The notes below the pieces were generated by a model that saw only the letters and a program-made list of their open reading frames with translations, made no database searches and was not told the DNA's origin. A program made the translations under genes and the position numbers. Positions 1 through 11,748 of a stretch of 64,000 bases of DNA are shown in pieces (within the stretch, counting starts at the first letter, position 1; the number at the start of each line of letters is the position of its first letter). This DNA is from Vanrija pseudolonga (taxonomy: Eukaryota > Basidiomycota > Tremellomycetes > Trichosporonales > Trichosporonaceae): positions 2,728,001 through 2,792,000 of the forward strand of contig NC_085852.1 in assembly GCF_020906515.1 (NCBI RefSeq). Direction: 5' to 3'.

Positions 1-244
1 GACACCTTCCCAGCCATCATCACTGCCGCCATTCTCGCCTCAAGTGGTATCCGAGGCGCTGTGCAACAGGGCGCGCGCCGTTTCCGAGCAAACCACCGCA
101 ACTACACCTTTCATGATTCGGGCGATTGAAGAAGGCATCGACTTTGTCGGTGGCAAGAGAGACGACATTTCAGTTCTCGTCGGCGTCATTGGCGACCGCG
201 ACCGCGACGGGTTGAACATGACACTAGACGCAGGAGTTCTCTAG
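1..244 (+). CDS. C-terminal end of a PP2C-type phosphatase (Ptc7-like), cut by the window edge
   Basis: Only the last ~80 codons are present. The frame is open from base 2 and stops at 242-244. The visible part has the alternating pattern of the end of Ptc7-type PP2C phosphatases: a helix with ALCNRARAVS, then TPFMIRAIEEG, then FVGGKRDDISVLVGVI. In that last motif the two Asp residues fit the final metal-binding segment of the PP2C fold. Members are Mg/Mn-dependent Ser/Thr phosphatases, and Ptc7 itself is mitochondrial. The targeting region is outside the window, so location cannot be judged. The next gene converges on this one, with only about 40 bp between the stops. Confidence 0.6.
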   Translation, partial: TPSQPSSLPPFSPQVVSEALCNRARAVSEQTTATTPFMIRAIEEGIDFVGGKRDDISVLVGVIGDRDRDGLNMTLDAGVL

Positions 245-284
245 ATGAGTTGTATGATGCATTGTGTTGTTGTCTATAAGGAGT

Positions 285-1799
285 TTAGGCCCTCGGGCTT
301 CCCAGATACCTGGAAACACCTTCGTAGCATGCGATCATCAAGCCACAGGCAGGGGCAATTTTGCCGCATCGTGGCACGACGCCAGCGAAGAGCGCTTGCC
401 AGCCTTCGGTGCGGATGACGTGTAGTGCAAGTGGGAATGTGCTGGCGCGGTGGCGAAGAGCCTCTGGGGAGCAATCCTTGGATGGGGTGAAGACCTGGCG
501 ACGAGTCTTGAGGACGTCGAAAGGCTGGGTGAGGAGGGCAGCGACCGTGCCGCTGAATGCGCCGGAACAGAACGAGGTGGCAATGGGGGAGAGGGGAGGA
601 AGGACGGACGAAGGCGAGCTGAGATGAGCCTTGGTCATCTCGAAAAAGGCCCAGTAGATTCCTGCCAGAGTCAGACACGTCTTGCAACCCAACACCGGAC
701 TTACCTGAGAAGGGCACATCTCGCCACAGTGTCGGGCCGAGGCCGCGCCAGAGGACACTTGGACCTTCGTGGCGGACAAGTGTGGCCATTTCCTTGCCAG
801 TGGAGGCATATGTTGGTGATGGGTGTCCAGCTAACAAGTCAGCAACGGCGCTGTTTCACGCATACACCAAACTCACGCGCTGGAAGCGCCTGGAGTCGCG
901 TACGGAACATCTCAATGGGCGAGATGATGGTCGCGCTAAATGTCCGCGCCAGCGAACCCGCGACAAGTGGTGCCGGCGTGAGGGTGGCAGATGGGGCATC
1001 GGTGAAGACTGGAGACAGCCTCTTGAGAAGATACTCGTATCCCAGCATGTAGATGGCAGAGGAGGGGATGGACATTGTTCTGCCATGTTAGCTCGCTACA
1101 TCCGACTATGCCACTCACAGTGTGGTCCCCACACCCTTCCACAGTCCTCTAATGCCCGTCTCACGACGAACTGCCGCAATCTCGCTCCAGAACCCCGGTG
1201 ACGATGGCTCCGCTCGTGGTGTGCCTCTTGGCAGCGACAGCGTCCCTCCTGGTCCCAGAATGCCACGCGACATGGCCTCCTCGAATGTCATGGCCTCGCC
1301 CCAGATACCCGCCCACTTGGAAGGGTGGTAGCAGCCGGCTGGGGCAGCCACGACAGGGGTGATCCGAACTTGGGGCGGAGCTCCGGGAAGGGTCGACGAG
1401 GCACATGTTACCGACGTTGCTGCTGACGTTGCTGCTGACAGTACTGGCGTTTGGCAGCACTCTACCGGTGGGGGAAAGAACTTTGGTCGTAGTGACGGCT
1501 GAACTGTTTGTAAACGGGTCTTGAGCACGTCGAATGGTGTCACTGCGGGGCGGACATGTCAGTGCACAATACACTGTGCGCATGGGGACCAACGTACTGA
1601 GCAGACTTGTCGCCATGGCGCCCGTCATGGCGGCGGCAGCCTTGGCAGTAAAGGCATCGACTCCGCCGCCGCCACGGTCCGGTGCAGCGGACGACTGCAG
1701 AGGTCGCTTCGAGGGCCCAGCTTCGGGCCACTCGTACTCGCCACCGAGGTCCTCTTGTGCATCGGGCAGCAGTGGAATGTCGAGGTCTGGCCGTCCCAT
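285..1799 (-). CDS. Mitochondrial carrier, Mtm1/SLC25A39-SLC25A40 type
   Basis: Inner-membrane solute carrier. The Mtm1/SLC25A39/40 branch is linked to mitochondrial glutathione import and to Mn/Fe-S homeostasis. Three carrier signatures are visible in order: TPFDVLKTRLQ (first repeat, ~1510-1540), SPIEMFRTRLQ (second, ~880-910) and TQPFDVLKTRRQ (third, ~490-525). The last sits in GTVAALLTQPFDVLKTRRQ, close to the wording of SLC25A39/40. A long loop between helices 1 and 2 (~1130-1500) is also typical of this branch. The start at 1799 gives MGRPDLDIPLLP. There are several short introns; the exon 1/2 joint near 1543-1590 is not resolved, because the obvious donor does not keep frame. The gene is divergent from the one at 2394. 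Confidence 0.75.
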
Positions 1800-2393
1800 G
1801 GTGTGCGCAGGCCGGTCCAGGTGGTGAAGGGGGAGGGGAGGAGGGGAGGAGAAAGGAGTAGTGAACAAGATGTACGAGGTGATCAATCAAAAACACGAAT
1901 CGACGGTGACTTGCCGACAGAGTGGAAATGCGAGTATAGTGGAGGTCGATGTCGATGTGCCGAGCCGCGCGTGTCGCCGTGGTGTCCTGCCTACCGCCTG
2001 CTTGTCCTAGTTATCGGAAATCTGCCAGGCGCCAGACGATTGTCGTCCTCGCTCAACTTCGGCCGGCCGCACGGAACACTCGGCGGGTACTACTCGACAT
2101 TTGCCACGCGAGCAACCTTGTCCCCATTACTTAATCCGTTATCAATCCAAACAATTACGTGTTGTAATTCAAACTTGCTCCTTCGTCCCATCAGTTGGAC
2201 CACCATTGTTGCTTTAGACGCGTCACGCTGCGCACCCACCAGAGCGCACTGACTGCCTGCTGCAAGTCGCCCCGCACGCCCGCCCACCCACGCTCACACC
2301 CACTCCCCCTTTCACACCTCCCCTTCCACTCCACTACTCATCTCGCATCATCAACCAGCATTCGTTTCCATTTCAGCATTGCATTCGACATCC
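1800..2393. promoter_or_regulatory. Divergent intergenic promoter region
   Basis: 594 bp between two divergent start codons. The half nearest 2393 is C/T-rich (2270-2370, repeated CCCA/CACC blocks), as is common for fungal leaders. No gene is seen here. Promoter function is inferred from the gene orientation. Confidence 0.4.
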
Positions 2394-3183
2394 ATGGCTG
2401 CCCAGCCCGCAAAATCGCCACGGGCGCCACTCGGCGAGCTCCCCTTGGCGGCATTCGCGCCACCCCTCCACCACCTGAACGCGCCTCCTTCGCCAGTCTC
2501 CCTGCCCGGAAAGCGTGGCCCCCCAACAGATACCAACGGTGATGCTGTGGCCTCGGCGACCCCAAAGCGACGGGTGTATGGCACAATAGCGGAGCGCATT
2601 GTCACGCTGGATACCGACGACTTGGGCACTGGCAAAAGCCCTGCTCGCAAGCTGTTCGCTGAGCGGTAAGTAGTTGTTGTTGTGTACAAACAACGAGGTG
2701 TGTGAGAACCGCCGGCTGATAGTTGTTTCCAGACCAGCCCCTGCCTCCACCCCATCCGTTTCCACTCCCGTTTTCCTGGTGCCCTCCCCGGCTCTTGCAT
2801 CTTCTTCCCGTCGGCGCCCGTTACTGCAGCCTGTGCCCATGACCGTCGAGCCGGCCTCGACGCAACCAGACGTTCACGATGTCGGGTTTGTCATCTTCTC
2901 CGACGAGTATGCCCTCCCTCGTCCCCTCCCGCCTCAATCGAGCTCGCACAGCAGCCATTCAGTGGAGGAGAGCAACGATGAGAACGCTGCACCAGAGCGC
3001 TCACTGCCGACCGTCCCATTACCAACCACGCCAAACACTGCGCGCCGGATTCGCGCCTTTGAACGGAGCAGACTGGGAGTTGAGATTGTCTCAGCTTCGA
3101 GATCACCACCCTCGGACGATGAGCCGCCGGCCGTCTCATCGAATGACAAGGACGCGTTGAAGCGTGAGGTGGACACTGTATAG
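2394..3183 (+). CDS. Unknown Ser/Pro-rich protein, 240 aa
   Basis: Not recognised. Two exons, 2394-2665 and 2733-3183, joined across a 67-bp intron (donor GTAAGT, acceptor TTTCCAG) that splits an Arg codon. The summed length is in frame. The protein is low-complexity and probably disordered, with many Ser/Pro and several SP/TP sites such as KSPARKLF and ATPKRRVY that could be proline-directed kinase targets. A short acidic stretch with NDENAAPE lies in the second exon. There is no signal peptide and no membrane segment. Nuclear or cell-cycle-regulated function is possible from the composition but is only a guess. It ends ~250 bp from the convergent glyoxal oxidase gene. Confidence 0.6.
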
Positions 3184-3432
3184 GCTTCTGCCACCCCCTC
3201 ACCTCACGCCGCCTTCGCTTGTACAACCTCACCATATTCCGACCATGTACCTCTATAGCCATCCAATGTCCCTTGCATGAAACTTGACGTGTCGCAAAGA
3301 GCATCGCAAGGAGTGACAGTTGTGCATTGTGCGGTAGTATTAACGTTTGAATCACATAAGATGAAGATGCAGGGGAACCCATGGAGAAGACATGTTGTTT
3401 GTGGGGTGCTTGAACAGCAAGGTATTTGGGTT

Positions 3433-5520
3433 TTACGACCAGAGCATGGCGCACAGAGCAGCCACAGCGACGGTAAGAGTCGCGGGGATGCCAACGGTCG
3501 TTGCAGACGAAGGACGAGCTGCAACGACACCCGCCGAGGCAACGGGTGGCCTTGGCGTCTCCTCCACAAGCGAAGCGGACACTGAGGCAACGGGCTCGTT
3601 GGGTGCGGCGACGAAGACCTGCGACTGGGGGAGCACAGTAGCGGCGCCAATAGGCTGAGTACCAATCTGGCCGTTGCCAATAACAACAAGCTCGCCCTCG
3701 GAGGGGATCCCGTTGACCACGAGGAAGATCATGGCGGGACCGGGGGTAAAGATGTTGGGGTTGATGGGCATCTGGCCGACCGTGAGGGTGACCTCGCCAG
3801 TGGCATTGATGAGCGAGTAGGAAGTCTCAAGCTCAAGGTAACGCTGTCCAAAGTTCATGCCGTGGGTGCTGAAGCCCGTGCGGACGACGGCGACCTTGAT
3901 GGTCGATGGGTCAACACCAATCTGGGTAAAGTTGAGGGTCCAGGCATCACCGCCGTACGAGAGAGACGATGGGAAGGGTGTGGTCGGGATGGGGCGGGGC
4001 TGGTTGTACCACGTAGGGTACCACTTCTCGACCGAGTACTTGGTGCCCCACTGAACGTTGGTCACATCCTTGTTGGGGTTGCTTCCCGAGACCAGGACGG
4101 AACCGTCAGCAAGGAGGATGGCAGTCGAGTGGTACATGCGCTCCTCGGAGCTCGCCGAGAGACCGTCGCGGTTGAACCGCGAGCCGGCAGGAGCGTTGGG
4201 GTTGTAGATGACAGGCATGTAGACGGGGTGCTGGCCATAGCTCTGGCCAAGAGAGTAGTGGTCATCACCGTAGCCGGCAGTGCCCATGCCAACACCGTTG
4301 CCGAGCCACATTGTTCCGTCCGGGAGGTAGACAAACGAGCCCATGCAGCGAGGCTCGGGGAGCTTGTCATCGTCGGTGTAGACGGGGTTGGCGTCATCTG
4401 GACGGATACGAACGCAGGTGTTGTCGGCAACAACGGCGGTGACGTTGAACATGGCGCCACCGTCGGTCGACTTGCTCAGGTCGGCAGCGGAACCGCCGCA
4501 GAACAGAATCTCGGCCGAGTAGCCGTTCTGAGGCGTAAGAGGGAGCATGGCAGCCGCAGCCGAAGCTGGGTAGACACGCTGAGCATAGGGCATGTCCTGG
4601 AGCGGAATCTCCTGGCGGACCTTCAAGTCGTAGAGGATCGTCTTGTACGCGGCCTGCAGGAACAGCTTGCCGCTGGGAAGAAGCCATGTCAAGGGGAAGA
4701 GGTTGACGGGGACAGTGGCGTTGAGGAAGTTCATGGGAATCGCACCCGAGGACTGCTTGGGCCAGTACTCGTACGAGGGCTCGTTCTGGGCAAAGGTAGA
4801 CACATAGCTGAGGTTGTCAGAAAGGTCAAGGGACCACCGCTTACCCTCCGTTGTGGTCGCCGCCAAGAACGATGACCGAGCCGTCTGCAAGGCCCTCAAT
4901 GGTAGGGTACCAGCGCTTGGCCTGAGATAACAGTCAGCGCCACCCCGCACGGTGTTATAGCTTGATATACGCACGGCCATTGTCAGTGAGTTACCACCCT
5001 CGTACCATGGGCAGGATCCGTCGTCGCAGGGAGTCATGAGACGGATGGCGGCGCCACCGTCGGTGTTGGTGTAAGGGTTTGTGCCATTAGGGTTGAGGCC
5101 CTTGTCGTTGACGGCGACACCGCCGTACGTGACAGGCTGGTTGCCACCAAACACAACCCAAGAGCCGTTGGCCACGGAAAAGCCACCTGCGCAAAAGGTG
5201 TTGGACGTGACCTCGATGGGAATGGCCTCGTTGGTTTGCAGGTTGTAGGTGGAACCCCAAGCCGGGTGGGTGACGCCGTTGGTGGTGACGGTCATCGAGT
5301 TGTTCTCCGACTTGTCGAGGATGAAGACGGTGTCCTTGGTGCCCAGAAACATCATCTGCGCCGAGACACCAGAGTCGCCGACAATGTCAAAGCCACCGGC
5401 GGGAGCCTTGGCCGCCGCAGCGGCCGCTGCCCTCCGCGCAATGTCGCGATGGCCGTGGGATGATCTTGGGCTAACAGCCGCCGAGGCGGCAGTGGCCATC
5501 AAGACGAGAGAAAGGAGCAT
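3433..5520 (-). CDS. Glyoxal oxidase (copper radical oxidase, AA5_1), secreted, probably GPI-anchored
   Basis: Extracellular copper radical enzyme that oxidises aldehydes such as glyoxal to acids and makes H2O2. Exons 5520-4975, 4921-4845 and 4807-3433 join in frame to 665 aa; the introns are 53 and 37 bp. The start at 5520 gives a signal peptide (MLLSLVLMATAASA). The expected active-site segments are all visible: NTFCAGGF (Cys for the Tyr-Cys cofactor), KRWYPTIEGLADGSVIVLGG (its Tyr partner), ERMYHSTAILLADGS (axial Tyr and His ligand) and STHGMNFGQRY (second His). The second exon junction restores GDHNGGYVSTF, a family-typical stretch, which supports the two introns. The C-terminus ends in a Ser/Thr/Ala-rich spacer and a hydrophobic tail, as expected for GPI attachment. 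Confidence 0.92.
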   Translation of the reverse strand: MLLSLVLMATAASAAVSPRSSHGHRDIARRAAAAAAAKAPAGGFDIVGDSGVSAQMMFLGTKDTVFILDKSENNSMTVTTNGVTHPAWGSTYNLQTNEAIPIEVTSNTFCAGGFSVANGSWVVFGGNQPVTYGGVAVNDKGLNPNGTNPYTNTDGGAAIRLMTPCDDGSCPWYEGGNSLTMAVRISSYNTVRGGADCYLRPSAGTLPLRALQTARSSFLAATTTEGKRWSLDLSDNLSYVSTFAQNEPSYEYWPKQSSGAIPMNFLNATVPVNLFPLTWLLPSGKLFLQAAYKTILYDLKVRQEIPLQDMPYAQRVYPASAAAAMLPLTPQNGYSAEILFCGGSAADLSKSTDGGAMFNVTAVVADNTCVRIRPDDANPVYTDDDKLPEPRCMGSFVYLPDGTMWLGNGVGMGTAGYGDDHYSLGQSYGQHPVYMPVIYNPNAPAGSRFNRDGLSASSEERMYHSTAILLADGSVLVSGSNPNKDVTNVQWGTKYSVEKWYPTWYNQPRPIPTTPFPSSLSYGGDAWTLNFTQIGVDPSTIKVAVVRTGFSTHGMNFGQRYLELETSYSLINATGEVTLTVGQMPINPNIFTPGPAMIFLVVNGIPSEGELVVIGNGQIGTQPIGAATVLPQSQVFVAAPNEPVASVSASLVEETPRPPVASAGVVAARPSSATTVGIPATLTVAVAALCAMLWS

Positions 5521-8012
5521 GTTGGGATGGAGGGGGGGTGGGATCTGCCGGTCCAAGTCAGCAAACATTCCAGCCAACATTGGAGCACTGCGCGGCGCAC
5601 TTAGGGATAGAGTGTTTGTCTAATACTGCACACAGCACAAAAGCACGTTCTGGAACTGTTAAAGAGAGTGTCGGTACACGCCAGCTGTCGTCCGGCGACA
5701 CTGCGTGGAGTTGAGGGGGGGGAGGCGAGTCGAGTCGTAGAGAGTGTCGAGGGCGTTCGAGTGGAGAGAGGAGTTGGGAGGAGGAGGGCGACGACGACGC
5801 GACACTTCGCACTGTTTAGTTGGTGTTTAAAAGAGAGTGTGATGTTGATCAAAGAGAGAGAGAGAGAGGAGTGGGACACACGAACGGCTTGTAGGTCTTG
5901 TTCGAGCGTGCCCGCTTGTGGATTGTGAGGAGAGCGGATGGGGGAGGGGAGGGGTAGGACGGGGCGCGGAAGGGGGTTACGACGAGCAAAGCGGACCTGC
6001 TTGGCTCAAGGAGACCCAACAGGTTGTTACAGCGACCACTCTTGGTATCTTGGGTCATGGCTGACGGAGGACCCTTGCAAAGTGACAACGGCCGCCCGCA
6101 GCGGTTGCTGCTCGTCTGCCCTGTCGTGCGTGCTGCTGCCCGTCAAAGACAGCCCAGAGAAGTGTGGCGCGGCGGCGGGGCGTGACGCGCCTGTTCCCTT
6201 GCGCCTCTCTCTCGGCCGACGCTGCTGCTGCTGCACAAGACCCTGCGTCAACATGTATCCCTCCTCGTCCTCGTATTCGCTGTCCCGCGTTCCTCCAAGC
6301 AGTGTTGCCCCTTCTTGCCGGGTTTCGTTGTTGCAAAAGACCCTGATGGCAAGTCTGAACGGGTGGGTAAACGACGCGCCATGCCGCCACGGGCAACAAC
6401 CGCGTGTTTTGATCGAAACACCACCCAGCCAGCCCTTGGTTGTTTAAACTTCCCTGAACCTTGAACCCGCGTCGCTTTTTCATCCAACACTTCTCTCGTC
6501 TTGTGCCCCCCCCGCCGTCCGTCCGGGATCTCTACTTTGCAAGGCACCACACCGAGAGCCGTCTGAGACGCGTCCCTTCGTTCCCGGTAGTGCACACGCG
6601 CGCTCCCCTCACCACCCCCCACCCCTGCAACTACGTAGCCGCTCCCCTGCCCACCATGGTCCTGCACTCTTGGCTCACTCTTGGGTGCTTGATCCACCTT
6701 CCTCCAGAACCACCAGGCAGGTAGATCCTGAGGACGTCCGCGTCGCTCACTCTTTGCAGCAAACGACGTAGCCGATGACGACTTGAGCCAAAGTAAGAAC
6801 ACTACGCAGCAGCAGTCTCAATGTCTCAATTGAGGGGTGTCTATTATCGTCGCTCAACGAGGCGACGCGCAGTCCACAGTCCTCATGGTGCCACTGTAGG
6901 CACTTTCTAGCCCTGCAAGCACTGCCCTCGTCACGCTCCAGGCTCCCAATGTTACCACCACCACTCGGCCGCGACCGAGACATTATCAATTCACCAATAT
7001 GGTGCCGTTTAGGAGTGATTGCCCGCAAGTACCTCATAAGGCATCCCAGTGGATTAAGAATAGAGCGGGCCATGTGCTACTACCATACTAACCTATCACA
7101 CCCATCGCCGAGAAGCATTAGTTTGCATCGCATCGACGGCAAACGGGTTGACGGGGAAGGGAAAGCATGCGCGTACGGGTTCACTCCTCAGGAAGAAAGT
7201 CACTCAGGCGCCACGAGGCGCGTCAACAAAGAGGACAAACACTCACATCCGCTCTTGGCATGGACCTGCCGAGACGGACAAGTGAACCATAACCAGGTCA
7301 TCCCTGCACCCGCGGCCTCGGCGCCGCTCATCAACGACGGAGTGGCTGGCTAGCCCGCCCGCATACACGTATCCCGAGGATAAACAAACAAGAGCACAGG
7401 TTCTGGTTGGAGGAGTGCGAGTGGATAAACAAGAGTGGAAGCGGGCGGACGCGTTTGATGTTTTGCTCTGACCATGTTCACCTGGCGTGGGTTCCTGGCA
7501 CCGAGCACACACTTGCCCATGACGACAGCGGGGCTAGCTGGCTGCGCTAGCTGGGCCACACGGCCACCCACCACCTTGTCGCGTGGCACTGACATGAGCA
7601 CCGACGAGCACTCGAGCACGCGAGCACGAAAACCACTCTTGCTCCCACGTTGTGGAGATTGCCTGTGCTCCAAGGAAATGTTCGGCATTACAAGGTGCGA
7701 GCTGCTCGACTGACTGGACTGCGCGCATGGTCGTCGCGTGAGCCTCTCGCTATTGTCGCGTCGATAGTAGTGCCGAGTAAATCCAGTCCTAAATGGGGGT
7801 GAAGCGAGCAGGTACGACCTCGGAGACGTCCGACATTGTCAATGACGTCTGGACCTGACTGGCCTGACCGCATTGCTCACTGCGTCTATCGGTCGTTGAT
7901 CGGACCATCGACTTCCCCATCACATCCACCTCACCTCACGCGTCGGCTCGTTGGCGAGCGAGTATAATAAAGCCGCAACGGACACTGTCTGCTCGCCATT
8001 CTTCTCCGACCC
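5521..8012. other. 2.5-kb intergenic region with no supported gene
   Basis: Lies between the divergent glyoxal oxidase and methyltransferase starts. Purine-rich runs occur at 5700-5880 (repeated GA) and 5935-5970. No open frame here has convincing splice sites, domains or a good start. It probably holds the promoters of both flanking genes; I see nothing else I can support. Confidence 0.4.
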
Positions 8013-9077
8013 ATGCTCCTGGCCCGCTCGTTACACCTCCCGAGAACAACGAGAGCAGCAACCTCGATCAGTATCAGAATGAGCTCTACTACGCAAGTGC
8101 ACGGAATCGCTGCCAGCGGTTTTGCCGAGGGGACAAACGACCTCGTGCGCAGACCGTGCTGCGTGCATCCCACTGACAGTGCAGTATGATCGCGCGCGCC
8201 CTTCGTACCCGCCCAACGCGCTGCAGCACATCTTCAAGGCCGTCGGCGGTAAGCCTGGCGGCACGTACATCGAGCCCGGCTCCGGCACGGGCATCTTCTC
8301 GCGCCAGGTCCTGAGCCCCCCGACGCCCGAGTTCCCCGCGTTCAAGCCCAAGGTGCTCGTCGGCGTCGAGCCGAGCGCGGGGATGCGCGCGGCGTGGGAT
8401 CGCGGAAACGCAAAGCTCCCAGCCGCAGCTCTCGCCGGCGTCGATGCGCGCTCTGTCGACGGCGGGTTCGACGACTACTCGCACACCAAGCTCGACAAGG
8501 GCTCCGCCGACGCCATCTTTATTGTCCAGGCATTCCACTGGTGTCAAGACTATGAGAAGGCTCTGGTTGGTAGCGTGGTCCGTGGAATGAACTAACCTCC
8601 GCAGCGCGAGGCAGCAGCCTACCTCAAGCCCGGTGCACCGCTCGTCATCCTCTGGAATCTCGAAACGAAAGACGGATATCAAGGACAGGCGCGCGAGTTC
8701 TACCAGCCTTATGATCTGGGAACGCCACAGTATTACCGCATGCGCTGGAGGGCGATGGAGGACACCCCGGCCTTTACTGAGCTCTTCGAGCCTCTCGAGG
8801 AGACCAAGTTCACGTGGTCAAGTCCCGTAACTGAGGATGGCGTCGTTGACCGCATCCTCTCCAAATCGTACCTCACCGAGGCCCATCTCAACGGAGACAG
8901 TAGGGTCGAGTTTATCAAGGGGCTGCGCGAAATCATCCGCAATGGGGACAAGGACTGGGTGGACAAGGAGGTGTGTGTCGCCGCACTTCCGGCCGCCTGA
9001 CCACTGACCCCTCGCAGAACGGAGTGTTCCAGTGGAAGTCCGACACCGACGTGCTCGTGCTCCGAAAGAGACAGTAA
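8013..9077 (+). CDS. SAM-dependent class I methyltransferase (Crg1/Trm9-like Methyltransf_11 type), possibly dual-targeted
   Basis: Exons 8013(or 8079)-8144, 8185-8565, 8605-8970 and 9018-9077, with introns of 40, 39 and 47 bp, join in frame to 312 aa (290 aa from the second Met). Motif I is IEPGSGTGIFSRQVL and motif II includes LVGVEPSAGM. The acidic/aromatic post-motif SADAIFIVQAFHWC is typical of the yeast Crg1/YHR209W-type family, as is the start FAEGTNDLYDRARPSYP. The substrate is unknown. Two in-frame ATGs lie 66 bp apart. The upstream one adds 22 residues rich in Arg/Ser/Leu with no acidic residue, which looks like a mitochondrial presequence. Confidence 0.82.
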
Positions 9078-9217
9078 ATGACACACCCCCACTTCACTGG
9101 CGGGTGAAGCGGGCCCTTCATACGGACGAGAAATTTTACGACGGTATATACAATGCAAAGTATTGGGGGGAGGGGGAGTCTCGCTGAATATTGTGAACAG
9201 TCTTACTCTTTATAAAT

Positions 9218-11748
9218 CTACTTGTCGCTGCTCTTGGCCTCAGGCTTGGGCGTGTCAGATTTGGGTGTGTCGGTTGGCTTGGCGCTGTCCTGCCTCACGG
9301 CATCCTTGGATGATGAGCTACCTCCACGAATGGGGCGGCCTCCACGTCCGCCGCGCGAGGCACGCGCCCCACGGTCCGCATTGAGGTTGCGCACGGGAGG
9401 GTTGGACATTTCCACAGTGATAGGCGTCTCGCGGATGGACTGTGCTGTCAGTGGTGGAAAGGCTTTGGAGACGTACTCCAGATGGGTGGGCCTTGAGGGT
9501 CTCCTGCAGGTCGGTCTCGTTGGCAAAGTCGACATAGCAAAAGTTCTTTTGGCGGCGAGTCTGGTCATACACGAGCTTTACGGTCGTGATCTGCAGGGTC
9601 TTAGTACAACGTCCCCACTACACTCTCACCTTTTCAGACTCGGGGCCGAAAAAGGTTCGGATCTCGGCCTCCGAGGTCGGGTTTGGCAGTCCCTTCAAGT
9701 ACAGGGAGAAGCGCTTGGGGGTAGCGGGCCCAGTCTTGTGGACCTCAGACTCTTCGGCATCGCCCTTCTCGCCATTGGCACCGCGCTTGCCCTCCTTTGG
9801 CAGAGAGACGGAAGCGACCTGAGGTGTGCCCTTGTTAGACTTGGCGGGAACGGGCGACTCGCGACCCTTGGAGTTGGGCTTGGTATCAGGCTTTGTGGAA
9901 GCCGCTGGGACCGTTGTTGGGGCAGCCGCAGAGCCGCTTCCACGCTGTGACCGGGGCAGATGCTCAGCCTTGACTGGCGCCGGCAGAGGCGACGTCTTGG
10001 CAAGCGAAGCAGCCGGTCCCGCGGGAGACGAGGCCTTTGCGGGCAGCTTCGGGGCACCAGCGGCGGTAACAGGCTTGGTAGGCACAGATGCTGGGGTAGA
10101 CTTGGAGGCATCCGCGGTCGTCGAACGAGGTGGCTGTGCCAGGGGGACAACTGGAGGAGCAATGGGAGCAGCTGGTGCTTGGGGAGCCTGGTTGGCACGA
10201 TGAGCAAAGTTGAGGCCTGCAATGTCAGTCTCAATAGTTACAACTGCGCTCACCGTTGCTCCTCGTCTCGGCGGAGACGCGCCCATCTGTAATAGACAGG
10301 AGGAGATGGCCGCAGAGCGCGTCACTGGGCGTCAGCATCGTATTCCTTCCGGTTCACTCACGCAAGGACCCAGTGCCAAGTGTTGGTCCAGCTGTTGTCG
10401 TCGTTTGTGGGAATCTTCTGCACCATGGCAAGAACCTTCTTGAGCAGGATACGCTGCGTCTCACTGCTTGGTCAGCACGCCTCTAGCATTTCAACCTACT
10501 TCAGGCTGCCCTCCACCCGGTCCTTGACCACGTCGTAAACAGAAATGAAGCTGTCACGGGCCTGGACAAGCTTGTGACGGTAAGAGTCAAAGTCGCCGTA
10601 AACAGCAAAGTCGTTCAATGAGGCGGGGTAGCGGACTAATCGGTCAGCCGACATCCCATGGGCTGCCCGAAGATAGCTCACAGTGAAGGCCACCAGAGAT
10701 GGTCAGGTCGGCCTTGATAGCCAAGGCCAAGAGCGAGAGCAGGCCTGTCCTGCTGACCGGAGCGGACGTGATGAGCAGCCTCGTCTCGGTCTGGTCGTAC
10801 AGCTGCAACGCGTCAGCCATCATGTCCGAGCCACAGGCGGACCACTCACCCTCTGGGCAGTGTCGACCAGCTCGCCCAGCTGCAATGCCGTGGTCCACAT
10901 GGTTCCCTGTCCTCCAGCAATGGTAGCGAATCCCTCGCCTGCGCAACGTTAGCAACAGAGTCAATGAGTCGCGTGAGGCCGTACCGTTGTCAACTGTGGA
11001 TGTCAGCTTGTCCCTTCCTGTCAACAACTACTCACACATCTTGTGGAGAGCAACAGCACCACCCAGGCCAAACAGCCTCAGCTTGAGGCCAGCCGTCTCG
11101 ATAAGAGGAGAGTTGACCTCGTCGATGACAGTCAGGTTGTGGACCTCGTACTCGCCAGTCCTAAACTTCTCAACGATTCTGACATCCTCAATCAGACCCC
11201 AGACCGTGTAGACGGGCACGGGGAAGGTGATCGCGCCCGAGAGAAGGTGAGGGAACTGAGAGAGGGGGAAGTGAATCGATGAGCTGTTCAGCTGGCTGAT
11301 GAGAGCTGATCGGCCGGCGGTGATCCCAAGCAACTGGTTACGTGTCGCTGGAGGGATGAGCGGCGAGTACTGCAACAGGTGACGCAGGATCCTAGCAGCG
11401 TTAGCTTTCGCCATGCAGGGTCCTCCTCACTTGTCACCCATCCGCTCCAACGAGTCCGCGTTCAGGAAGCCAAAGTCGCCCGTATGAATGACGGCCGTCG
11501 CTTCATGCTCTCGGATCAGTCGGTTGAGCTCATGGTCTGTGCGAAGGGGGAGGGAGGAAGGATGGTCAGTGCAATGTTCGGCGCTGCAATGGTAGCGAAT
11601 GTGACGACTCACAGTCACCACGAATGTCGGCCACGCAAAGGATACGCGAGCCATTGCCTGGGAGGATGACACGGGTGGAGGGCGTGTTGTTGGATTGCTG
11701 GCCGTGCTGAGAAGAGCCGCCGTTGGCCGTGGAGGGAGCTGGAGTCAT
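9218..11748 (-). CDS. DUF2433 metallophosphoesterase-like domain fused to an RRM RNA-binding domain
   Basis: A fungal protein with an N-terminal calcineurin-phosphoesterase-like half and a C-terminal RNA-recognition motif. The start at 11748 gives [11 protein letters not shown]. Exon 1 joins exon 2 as ADIRGDYHELNRL, followed by [11 protein letters not shown], then [23 protein letters not shown] and [13 protein letters not shown]; this order matches DUF2433 proteins. After a long Pro/Ala/Lys linker the RRM shows RNP2 (LYLKGLPNP) and RNP1 (KNFCYVDF) at ~9700-9520. The C-terminus holds an RGG/GGR-like stretch and charged repeats. At least eight short introns are present; not every joint was fixed. 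Several canonical metal ligands are missing, so the phosphoesterase half may be non-catalytic. It may act as an RNA-bound scaffold, which is inference. Confidence 0.72.
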
